64,000 bases of DNA from positions 57,902,985 to 57,966,984 of the forward strand of contig CM044321.1 of NCBI GenBank assembly GCA_024291935.2. Reading direction: 5' to 3'. The position numbers and the translations under genes were made by a program. This document shows, piece after piece, positions 24,458-34,299 of the stretch. This DNA is from Okapia johnstoni. Lineage: Eukaryota; Chordata; Mammalia; Artiodactyla; Giraffidae. Below the pieces are notes generated by a model. The model saw only the letters and a list, made by a program, of their open reading frames with translations. It had not been told where the DNA came from and made no database searches. Each line of letters begins with the position of its first letter. Positions within the stretch are counted from its first letter, which is position 1.

Positions 24458-24757
24458 TACAGTCATCTCTTGTTATCCATGGGGGACTGCTTCCAGCCCA
24501 ATCCCCTCATAGACAACAAAATCCATGGATGCTTAAATCCCTTATATAAAATGATAAGTGTTGGTGAATATCATATGCACATTACACAAATACTTTAAAT
24601 CATCTCTATATTATTTAACAATGTACATGCTCTATAAATTGGGGCAAATTCAAATTTTGCTTTTGGAACTTTCTCAAAATTTTTTTTTCCGGGAAAATGC
24701 TCGATCTGTGGTTGATTGACACTGCAGATGCAGAGGGCCAAGGTACAGTCCAGAATT
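24458..24757. mobile_element. MER2/Tigger2-like DNA transposon relic
   Basis: GTACAGTCATCTCTTGTTAT and CCATGGGGGACTGC at one end; GCAGATGCAGAGGGCCAAGG at the other. The internal CCTTATATAAAATG and ACTTTAAATCATCTCTATAT are typical of MER2. Non-coding. Confidence 0.75.
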
Positions 24758-24780
24758 TATGTTCTAAAGTCACTAAAATT

Positions 24781-25043
24781 AGGGCTTCCCTGGTGGTCCA
24801 GTGGTTAAGCATCTGCCTGCTAATGCAGGGGATATCGGTTCAATCCCTGGTCTGGGAAGATCCCACATGCTGTGGGACAACTAAGCCCATGAGCTGCAAC
24901 TCCTCAGCTTGCACACCCTAGAGCCCATCCCTGCAACAAGAGAAGCCATTGCAATGAGAAGCTTGAGCACTGCAACTAGAGAAAGACTTTGAGCAGCAAT
25001 GAAGACCCAATGCAGCCATAAATAAATTTAAAAGATAAAATAA
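24781..25043 (+). mobile_element. CHR-type SINE, full length
   Basis: AGGGCTTCCCTGGTGGTCCA head with A/B-box-like sequence (GGTTCAATCCCTGGT), ending in an A-rich tail. 13-bp duplication AGTCACTAAAATT at 24768-24780, one mismatch at 25044-25056. Confidence 0.93.
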
Positions 25044-25059
25044 AGTTACTAAAATTGTT

Positions 25060-25690
25060 CCTTTTCTTGAGTGGCTATGTCATCAAAATTATTTATAGTT
25101 ACATAAATGTATTTCCTTTCTAGATTTCTCTTTTTACCTCTTTATTTTTGAATATGTAAACATACATGATTCTAAGATCAAAACTATATAAACATTTATT
25201 ATAGAGAAATCTCTCCATCACTTGCACCATCCCTTTTACTTATAGACTCTTCCGGGCTTTTGTTTTTTCCATTTCAAAATATACTCTGCAGATCACTCTA
25301 TATTGGTGCATGGAGACTTTCTACATTCTCTTTACGCCTTCTGAGGAAAAGGGTGGCTTGGAAGGGATACCATCAACCTGGAGATTATTTCATTGTTGCC
25401 AATCTTTTGCTAATACAAGTAATTCTGTTTGACTAAATTTATACAAATGCCAGTTTATATTTTATGCCAATGTGTCCTTAGAACAGATTCCTAAAAGTGA
25501 GATGTCTGGGTCAAAAGATACATGCATATGTAATTCTATGAGATATTGTCAAATTCCCTCCTGGGCTTTGCACTTCTGTATTCTTACCAGAACGGCATCA
25601 AAGTGCTGGTCTCCCACAGTCCCTAGACTATATTATATAACTTTGGATTTGGGTGAGAAAGGCTTTTTTAAGATAATCATTTGTGGCTGT
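25060..25690 (-). repeat. Old L1 3' end, antisense
   Basis: ATTTCTCTTTTTACCTCTTT, TCCTAAAAGTGAGATGTCTGG and AAAAGATACATGCATATG-type motifs typical of reversed mammalian L1 3' UTRs. Heavily diverged. Confidence 0.45.
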
Positions 25691-25796
25691 TGTTAAAATT
25701 TTATTTATTTTTAATTGAACAGAAATTGCTTTACAATATTGTGTTGGTGCTGTCATATGTCAACATGAACCATTTTTGGCTGTTTTTGCAATATGC

Positions 25797-26010
25797 ATAT
25801 GTACTCAGTTGTGTCCGACTCTTTGCGACACCATGGACTGTATAGCCCACTGGCTCCTCTTTCCACCGAATTTTCCAGGCAAGAATACTGGAATGGATTG
25901 CCATCTCCTGTTTCAGGGGATCTTCCTGACCTAGGGGTTGAACCCATGTCTCTTCCGTCTCCTGCATTGACAGGTGGATTCTCTATCACTAGTGCCACCT
26001 GGGAAGCCCA
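25797..26010 (-). mobile_element. Bov-tA SINE, antisense
   Basis: TATGTACTCAGTTGTGTCCG, AAGAATACTGGAATGGATTGCC and GTGCCACCTGGGAAGCCC. Preceded by an antisense L1 3' end fragment at about 25695-25780. Confidence 0.94.
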
Positions 26011-26179
26011 GGTGAATTCTTTACCAATCCTTGAGCCACCAAGGATTTTCCTCTTTAGGGTAGGCTTTTCTCTTCTACTTGCATTCTGCTGACCCCAGGT
26101 CCTGCTTCCCTTTCCTCTGTTCTGAAGTCTCAACTTCACTTGTCATCTGAGCACAGGAACCTTGAGCCTACAGAACCTA

Positions 26180-27485
26180 CAGAAACCTTGAGCCAGGTTT
26201 TATTTTTTTAATTTTTGAATTACTTTCTTGACTTACTATGTGTGATCAAAATTTTGACTTTTTGTATTCTGGAACCAAGGTATTCTTTGTGGTCTAATAT
26301 AAAATAGATTTTTATAACTGTCCTATGTGCACTTGAGAAGATATATTCTCTATTAATGGATTCAGACTTTGATACAAATCTGTAAGAGCGACCTTACTGA
26401 TTTTTTTGGTCCACTTAACCTGACCTACATCGAGACACGTGTTAAAGTCTTCTATTATTAGCAGGTTTCTGTTCTTTCTTACATCTCTAGCAGTTTCTAC
26501 TTTATGATATCTATTGATGTGTCATTTGGTAAATAGATATTTTTTAAAATCTTTATTGTAAATATAGCCCTTAGCTTTATAAGGGCTATTTTATAATGTC
26601 CTTCATCTTAATGATTTTCAATTAATTTCTGCCTTGTCTAATACAAAGATGAACCCTGCTTTCTAAAAAATTTGCATTTATTTGATATGTCTTACACTTT
26701 TATTATTTTTAAATTATTTATTTATTAACTCCATTTATACTTTTTACAACTATATCTTTGATATACAACAATCATTAAGTTGAGCCATACACATTTATTA
26801 ATACATCTGATATATTTTGTGGTGAGATAATGCTTCACCTTCTATTCATTTTGTGTGTGTACAGATAAAAATATATAGAATATGTGTTCACATCATTATA
26901 TGGTCTGTTCTCTTTGCTCTTTTTAGGGTAGGTATTTCTTTTAACATTTAGGGGAGTGTTGTGTATTTTGTTATCCTGGGTTAACTCTATAGTAATAGCT
27001 TTATACAATACTCTTCATTTTCCCCCGTCCTTTTTAAGATACCTAGTTCCCTGCTATTGGCAGTAACAAAATTAGTGACTTCCTCTTCTCCCCCACCTGG
27101 TATTGTAACACTTTTATGAGTGCTTTACATCTAAGTACGTATACTTAAATATGTTTCTGTTCATCAGTCAGCTTCAAGCATTGTCCTTTTCCTTATAGTT
27201 AATTCCTTTGAAGCAAGTGACCACTATTCTACTTTGCACTTCCACTCTCCTCTTTTCTGTAGGTTGTATTATTTCAACATCAGATTATATAACATTTACA
27301 TACCATTCTATCACTATATTATCATTCCTATCACTATTATGTCTGAAATTCTTCAGTATATTCTTCAAGAAGGTTTCCTAGGAACCACATTCCTTGAGTT
27401 GTTTCATGTTTATAAATGCTTGTTGATGTCCTGAACTCTTAATAGTTTGGTGAGAAATGGAATATTTATTTTCTTGAATTTTTAA
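26180..27485 (-). repeat. Old L1 ORF2 remnant, antisense
   Basis: AT-rich reversed L1-like sequence with GAACCAAGGTATTCTTTGTG, CTATTATTAGCAGGTTTCTG and GTTAGCTTTATAAG-like motifs. Many indels and no open frame. Confidence 0.45.
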
Positions 27486-27499
27486 AACATGTTGGGCTA

Positions 27500-27702
27500 T
27501 TGTTGTTTAGTAGCTAAGTTGTATCCATCTCTTTTGCAACCCTGTGAACTGCAGCCCACCAGGCTCCTTTGTCAATGGGACTTCCCAGGCAAGAATACTG
27601 GAGTGGGTTGCCATTTCCTTTTCCAGGATATCTTCCCAACCCAGGAATCGAACCTGCATCTCCTGAATTGGCAGGAGGATTCTTCACCACTGAGCTACCA
27701 CC
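27500..27702 (-). mobile_element. Bov-tA SINE, antisense
   Basis: TTGTTGTTTAGTAGCTAAGT, AATACTGGAGTGGGTTGCC and CACTGAGCTACCACCATGC. Confidence 0.94.
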
Positions 27703-28449
27703 ATGCTTTGTTAACATCTGGCATAAAATGTCACTGCTAAAAAAAATCTAATCCTATCTGATTTTCTTTCCAAGTTTACTTGGTTTTTTCTCCATGGGTG
27801 CAGTCATGGAAGTCAAACTTATGTCTTAACTAATACAAATTTAAAGTTAAGGAGTATGGGCTTTGTCAATACTACCATGGCATATGAAGTGTTAAGAAAA
27901 AGAAAAGGAAGACCTAAAATAAATCAGGACAGTGGCAGTGATAGTAGAAAATGAAGAAAGCCATTTGGAGGCTGAAGTTACAGATTATAAAATTGGGCAA
28001 AAGGGAGACATAAGAATTTTGTTCTACATCTGAGCCACTGAAAAGCCACTAATCAAGATAGGAAACATGAAAGAGGGTGACTAGTAAATAAATTGAGTAG
28101 ATCTAATTGTCAAAAGGCTGTGAGACATGTGTGTTAAGTGCTTAAGAGAGCAGAACTTTAGAATTAGGGCTCATTTACACAAAAATGAACAGCAGGAACA
28201 AGTGAGATTTCAAAGGAAGAAGTCATAGTAAAGGCAAAATCTTAGTGTTTCAATTCCCCTATGCTTTAAAAAAAAACCTAAATATATAATAATTTAAACA
28301 TTTCCTCGTTTAAGTGAAATATAAATGTACCATGTGTTTACCTCAGAAGCATTTTCAGTAGTTAATGGACATTCTCATGATTCAGACATCCAATCAATTC
28401 CATTGGTTAGCTGAAAAGCACAAACTGCAGTAGTCACTTTGATTTTTAT

Positions 28450-28625
28450 ACAGTTTTTCTTTTTTCTTTTTTTAAATTGAAATAGTTAATTTACAATGAT
28501 GTATCTTTTTCTGTCATACAGAAAACTGATTCAGCTATACATGTATACATTTTTTATATTCTTTTCCAATAGTTTACATCAGGATATTGAATATAGCTCT
28601 CTGAGCTATACAACAGAATGATCTT
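28450..28625 (-). mobile_element. L1 3' end fragment, antisense
   Basis: Poly(T)-rich start, AGTTAATTTACAATGATGTA and GATTCAGCTATACATGTATAC: the reversed ruminant L1 3' UTR. Confidence 0.75.
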
Positions 28626-28899
28626 TATAAGTTTTAAATAATATTTTATTTTTAGTCACATTGTTTTATTCCCATAATGGACCTCATTGAATATCAGAAA
28701 AATAATGGTGAAACACATCAAATTAATGAAGATTATAGAAATATTTCTGAAAATTTCAAAATGTTCCCCCTAAAGTGACATCTACATGGTCAAAACTAAT
28801 TACAAAGGATAGCAAAGTATTTCCGGTACTTCAAAATAAATTTTAAAAGGATGATTATATGCAATTTAGTTACAGAGAGGAAAACCTATCACATTTTAA

Positions 28900-30025
28900 T
28901 GTTTTTTTTTTTTAAATAAAGAAGTGCTTGTATTTTCACTTATATATGGAATCTAAAAAATAAAACAAATGTAACAAGGCAGAAACTGACTCACAGATAC
29001 TATACAAAGAACAAACTAGTGGTTGCCAAAGAGGAGAGGTATAGGTAAGGGGCAAAACTGGTGAAGGGGATTAAGAAGTACAAACTGCTAGGTATAAAAC
29101 TAAAAAAGTTACAAAAATATAATGTATAGCACAGGGAATATGAAACTGAGTCCCCCTAAAACTGAGTTCCTCTGCTAAGTTTATGATTAACCTCTCCAAC
29201 CAGAACTTTATTCCCTTTCTTGTCCCCACCTGTTCCCCTCAAGACTAAGCAATATCAAAGAAAAGGAGGTACTGAAACAAAGCAGGTTCCTGGGGGCCCT
29301 CCTTAGTACAAAAGCCCCCTCTGTGTTCCCCATTTCTTTGTTTGTAGAAAAAGGCTTTAGTCTTCTAGGCTTTCCCTGAGTTCCAAAGAGCAGGCACAGG
29401 CAGTTACTAATTATGGAAATGAGGGAATGCAGAAACAAAGGAAAAGCAGTTAAACAAGAAAAGTAATGACAATAATTCAGTGATAAAGCAGAGTCTTAGT
29501 TCCTCCTCAAGGGATAGACATAACAATCTGACAGATATCTATCGGGAACTAAGTCCCCCACCCAAGTCCTCACCCAGGTGGAGGATGGTGACTACATCCT
29601 CAAGCACTAGACCCCAGATGAGCTAGGGCCAGAAGGTTGACGATTGAGACTTCTGAAGCATCACTCTGTTACCTCACTACCAACCAATCATAAGAAAGTC
29701 ATGAATTCTGCAGCCCTCACCCTGAAATGTTGTCTTTAAAACCGATCCCCTGAAAACCACCCAGGAGTTTGGCTCTTTTTAACATGAGCTGCCCATACTT
29801 CTTATTAGGGCCTGCAATAATCGCTGTACTTTCCTTTACCATAGGCACTGCCGATAAATTGGCTTTGCTGTACGGCAGGTGAGCAGACTCAAGTTTGGTT
29901 CAGTAACAGATATAGTCAATATTTTATATTAACTTTGTATGAAGTATTATATATAAAAATATTGAATTGCAATGAACACCTGAAACTATATAATATTTAA
30001 GTCAACTCTACTTTAATAATAATAC
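28900..30025 (+). mobile_element. Older L1 3' end, split by a solo LTR
   Basis: The left part (to 29140) has TTCACTTATATATGGAATCT and GAACAAACTAGTGGTTGCCA, ending at AGCACAGGGAATA. The right part (from 29909) resumes at TATAGTCAATATTTTATATT and ACACCTGAAACTATATAATA, ending CTTTAATAAT. The two parts are contiguous in ordinary L1 copies. Confidence 0.82.
29141..29908 (+). mobile_element. Solo ERV LTR
   Basis: 768 bp starting TGAAACTGAG and ending CAGTAACA (TG...CA). It interrupts an L1 3' end with 4-bp near-duplicated flanks (AATA / GATA). The R-U5-like part has CCTGCAATAATCGCTGTACTTTCC and a C-rich stretch with CCCTGAAAACCACCC. No internal retroviral sequence or second LTR lies beside it, so it is the product of LTR-LTR recombination. 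Probably a class I-type LTR, judging by flank length; the family is not named. Confidence 0.72.
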
Positions 30026-30804
30026 AAAAGAAATGCTTAGCATCACTCTAAAACCTTCACTCATAAAACCTTTTGGCATTTTTAAGTACCAAATGCAAGA
30101 GTTCCAAACAGGTTCTGAAAACAATTTTTATTGACTTTTTAAAATGCTGTGTTAGATAGATTCTAATCTACAAAACATATTTAAAAGGTGTCATCAAATT
30201 TTTTCTTTTATAAACTATGTATCACTTGATAATGGGAAAAAATCTAAATTTGTATATATGAGATTGTGTTAAAAATATAATCTCTAACATCAAAGTTAAA
30301 TCACTTTTACTTAACATCACTTAACATTGTTCATGCAAAAGTTATTTTAAAACATTTCTATGGATCTTCAGATTATATATTATGAAATCTAGAGAATTAT
30401 ATTCTTCAAACAAAAGTCTGCATATACTCACCTAATTTGTTATTTAAAAATTACTTATATACAGAGCATATTTATGCAATATAGTAAATGTAAACACAGT
30501 ATTTTGACTTTAAGTTGTGTTAAAAAGAAAACAGAAGAGTAATAAATTTTCTTCAGCAGAAGAGACTGAAAGCCATAAGTTTGGCATCATTTACTGAGAC
30601 TGGATACTTTTAAGAAAAAAATGGCAAACAGAGCATTATTACTTAAGGGTTCATTTTCATTATCTCTACTGTAGGATCTCATAAACCTCAGAAAAAAAGG
30701 ATTATGAACTTGTCCTTAGTATTATTCTAATGTATAAATTGGATGAAGGTCAAGTTTTCTGGAAAGCAGATTAAAAAGTTTTTTCAGTTAGGCTAAAAAA
30801 AAAA

Positions 30805-30945
30805 TGGACATGAGTTTGAATAAACTCAATGGACATGAGTTTGAGTAAACTCTGGGAGTTGGTGATGGACAGGGAGGTCTGGCGAGCTGCAGTCCATGGG
30901 GCCACAGTGTCAGACAGGACTGAGAGACTGAACTTAACTGAAAAA
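30805..30945 (+). mobile_element. BovB/Bov-A 3' tail fragment
   Basis: Contains the BovB 3' motif CATGAGTTTGAGTAAACTCTGGGAG, then GGTGATGGACAGGGAGGTCT and an ACTGA-type tail with poly(A). The motif CAATGGACATGAGTTTGA is partly duplicated at the start. Confidence 0.75.
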
Positions 30946-31663
30946 AAAAAAAGTATATCCATACCTCCCAATTGCTGTATTTTTTAAAAATTTATTCATT
31001 CAACAATTATATTTTTGAATATATGCCGAGAACTATTACGTGTTATTGTTATCCAAAGGCTTTCACAAATATTTACTGAGCAGCTACTGTGTGTTATTGG
31101 TGTTTGTTAGCCACCAATCCCTTTGATAGCCTATACAGTTCTCCCGAGCCAAAGAGTGGTTCCAAAACTCCCCATCGATACCAAAATTCTTTAGGCACCT
31201 AGTACCTAAACCATCAACTCCATAATAAATTACCGATATTTGAACTCTTACAACTTAAGTTTTTAAGATTCATGGATAAAAAGTAAAATTTTTAAAGAAA
31301 ATTAATTTTCAATTGTTTAATTATTTTATTGCTGTTCTCCTTGATACTCCTGCCACAAAATATATGGTACTGTTGACTTGAATGGGTTACCAGTTAACTT
31401 TGATAAATTATTTCTAAATTAAAGGCAGTATCTTCGCTTCTTCTCATGAGTATCAAAACTGCTAACGTTAATCACAAAACATTAGGCTTTTAGCTAAGTT
31501 TTCGGATCTGAGATAATTTCCCCTTCAAATGAATAACCAAGCGAGCTTTCTAATTTGATTTGTAAAAGTAATGAAGAGGAGAAGGAGGTAATTCCTGCCT
31601 CCGTCCTCCCATCTCAAAGAGCTCGGGAGTTAAAAATGCTTTCTTTTACACAAACCTCTGCCT

Positions 31664-31868
31664 ACCCCTGGTGGCTCAGAGGGTAAAGTGTCCGCTCGCA
31701 ATGAGGGAGACGTGGGTTCGATCCCTGGGTCAGGAAGCTCCCCTGGAGAAGGAAATGGCAACCCACTCCAGTACTCTTGCCTGGAAAATCCCATGGACGG
31801 AGAAGCCTGGTAGGCTACAGTCCACGGGGTCGCAAAGAGTCGGACACGACTGAGCGACTTCACATTCT
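31664..31868 (+). mobile_element. Bov-tA SINE, sense
   Basis: CCCCTGGTGGCTCAGAGGGT head and GTGGGTTCGATCCCTGGGTC B box, ending ACTGAGCGACTTCACATTC. Low divergence; about 0.75 kb upstream of the CpG promoter. Confidence 0.95.
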
Positions 31869-32589
31869 GCATTTCTGCATCCTGCCTACCCAGGACGAAG
31901 CCACCAAGCATACCAAGGCAAACCCTGAGATTCCCAATTCTTCAGTAGATCGTAATCAGGAAAATCAAGATTTGACAAAATTCTTCCTTCGTTTCCACTG
32001 TTTCTGCAAAGGCCATCCACGTTCTAGCTTTAAAACACACACACACACACAAAAACACTGCAGGAGTGCCGGTTGTACACTAACGAATAAAACTGCCCTA
32101 ACGCAGAACCTGGGGCTCACGGCTTCCAAAGGATGGCCTTAGAGGTTAAGCAAAACACATGAGTAGTCACTCCCTCGCAAACGACAGAAAACAAAGACGT
32201 CTCTTTCGACTCGTAAAGATAGTCATATACCAGTCTCGTTCCTTTCTCAATCAGGCAGTCCATCAGACAACCTTGTCAGTATAGACGGTTGATGGTCAGA
32301 ATCTTTTCCAGACAACGATTACTAGAATAGTTGCCTGGAACCCAAGGGATCACTGTTAAAGCATCAGAGTCCACGCCAAGCCCCGACAATAACAAACCAA
32401 AGCCTGTGATCCCAGTCACCTCCATCATTTATCTCTCTTTCCAGCCAGGGCTGAGACTCAGACCAGGAAAACTTTTCCCTTTCAGAGAGGTAAGAAGCTT
32501 CCAGGTCTGTTTCCTCAGGCCCCTTCTTTCCTCCACTGCATATTCAAGACATCTCTACAGCTTGAGCCGCTAAGTAACGTTCCAAAGGC

Positions 32590-33260
32590 CTAGCAGCCCA
32601 GTTCCAGCCACACACAAAATGGCAGCCAAACACCTACCAGAGGAAGCAGACGAACCACCAGCGATGCCGGCCTCTCGACTGTGGATATCCGCATTGGTCC
32701 AGGTGGAGAGCGCGAGACAACCTGAGAACTCTGACAGCCAATCGGAAGACGGCGCGCTCAAGCGCCGCCGCGTTGCCGGCTGTGCGCGCTCGGAACCTCT
32801 GAGGCGTGGACCCGGTGTGCAACCAATGGGCTAGGGTCTGGGTGAGCGGTCCGTGTCCTAATCCTCCCGTTTCGGGTTCGCGGAGCTTAGAAAAATGGGC
32901 GGTCCTGCCGCCCCAGTTGAGGTGAGGCGGGATTGTTGCTGAGGTGAGGGCTAGTCAACGGTGAAGTACTTCCCGGCCAGAGGGCACCTGAGGCCGCGGG
33001 TTCTCGGCGGCGTGGAGTGGGAGAGGAGCCCGACCCGCGGGGAACTCAGTCTCGCCGGCGGGGCAGGCGGAGCGCAGCTCTCGGCTGTGGCGGGCTGCGT
33101 GGAAAGCGCAGCTGAGCCAGTGTAACGGAGGCACGGCCGTAGGTGGCCCTCCCGAAGGCTCTTGGGATCCAGGACCCGGGAACGCGGCGGAGCTCTCTGC
33201 CGCCTGGATCCCAGCCCTTGCGACCCCCCTTCTCCCTTCACCCGCGTACAGTCCTGGGCT
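32590..33260. promoter_or_regulatory. CpG-island promoter of SETDB2, probably shared with CAB39L
   Basis: The only GC- and CpG-dense block in the window. Visible sites: an inverted CCAAT (ATTGG) at 32693-32697, CCAAT at 32738-32742 and 32823-32827, a GC box (GGGCGG) at 32897-32902, a YY1-like AAAATGGCAGCC at 32616-32626, and GCGC-rich NRF1-like sequence near 32750-32790. There is no TATA box. First-exon donor candidates on the + strand are GAG|GTGAGG after 32921 and after 32943. On the minus strand a CTG|GTAGGT donor lies at 32636-32637. Human SETDB2 and CAB39L start within a few hundred bases of each other in opposite directions, so a bidirectional promoter is expected. Confidence 0.85.
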
Positions 33261-33312
33261 GGAGAGGGGGACCGCGGGCGCCCTGAGTTCTCACCCCCAC
33301 CCTCCATTTCAG

Positions 33313-33461
33313 TCTCTTGTCATCCGGTTGCACACGTTCTTGAGAGGTGATTCCTAAAGCAGCTGGGAACCTGAAGCTGTAAAAGGGGTTTGCGGAAAGT
33401 GAACTGCAGTCCAAAATCCAGAACCAGAACTTGACGGTTTAACCACTGACCCATTTCACAG
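33313..33461 (+). other. SETDB2: Candidate SETDB2 5' untranslated exon
   Basis: A strong acceptor (a C/T-rich run ending CCATTTCAG at 33312) and a near-perfect donor (CACAG|GTAAGA after 33461) bracket 149 nt directly downstream of the CpG block. The stretch has no long ORF in frame with the SETDB2 start, fitting a leader exon. It could instead be a cryptic exon, or the first exon may splice straight to 38589. Confidence 0.4.
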
Positions 33462-33689
33462 GTAAGACTACAGAAACCCTGAATAAGTAAAATCTTTCCC
33501 CCACGATCACGGAGTTGAGAGCAGATGCTCAGAGCTCCTGACTCTCATTAACCACAACCCAATAAGTAGTTATCCCCAATAGGTAGGAAATAAAATTAGA
33601 AACAGTACGTAATTGTGCTCATCAGCAAGTGGAATCCTGCGGTGAGTTCTGTGTGTGTTAAGAATGAGACGGTAGACTAGAAGGATCAA

Positions 33690-33902
33690 ACAACGGGCTC
33701 AGAAACCAGGCTGCTTGGTTCCTTAGTTTGTCTTTGCTGTTTGCAGTGTAACATGCTTAGTTTCTTTGTGAGAAAAACCAGGCATGCTACAGTTTGTCCC
33801 TCGTGATTGTTATGCAGGTTAATAAGAACACGGGAAGTGTTTAGAAGCCTGCCTGACACATGGTTTATGGGCAGTAAATGTTCATTACTGTCATCTCTGT
33901 TA
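33690..33902 (+). repeat. MIR relic
   Basis: GGGCTCAGAAACCAGGCTGC, TTTGTGAGAAAAACCAGG, GCAGGTTAATAAGAACACGG and GCCTGACACATGGTTTATGG. In the first SETDB2 intron. Confidence 0.55.
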
Positions 33903-34299
33903 AAACATAACAGAAGAAATGGTCACAGTTTTACAAAAGCCTATTGGTGAAAACGAACCATAAATCGAAGCGAAACAGTATTTTTCTGCCAAAATGAAAA
34001 AATGAGAAGGGGGGAAAATATGAACAAATTTTTAAATACTGTTACATTCTAAAGTTAAATTGGTAGTCTCTGGATGATGAGATTATGAATGATTTAAATT
34101 TTCTTCTCTATGCTTTACAATATTCTGCAAATTTTCTTCAGTAATGTTTTAATTTTGTAAGTTCAGTTAATTTTATATTTTCAGAAAGTATGAACAACAT
34201 TAGTGAGAGCTTTCTTTAAGAAGACTCTTATTACCAAGTGTGCTTTTTTGCTACAGGTGGAAGTGTAAATTGGTAGAACATTTCTGAAAGGTAATTTGG

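Larger units (their letters stand above)
30026..32589. other. Non-coding flank upstream of the CpG promoter
   Basis: Apart from the Bov-A tail at 30805 and the Bov-tA at 31664 nothing is recognised. A short (AC)n lies at about 32034-32050. CpG density begins to rise after about 32100. Confidence 0.55.

Noticed and set aside
1..32589. CAB39L coding exons on the minus strand
   Set aside because: I looked for the N-terminal MO25-family coding sequence in reverse complement and found none; only synteny supports CAB39L here.
32619..32834. 71-codon frame starting at AAAATGGCAGCC in the CpG block
   Set aside because: Short frames are common in CpG islands; the ATG overlaps a YY1-like site and no known protein is recognised.
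32951..33307. 118-codon minus-strand frame
   Set aside because: Arises from GC-rich sequence with few stops; no homology seen and it opposes the SETDB2 leader.
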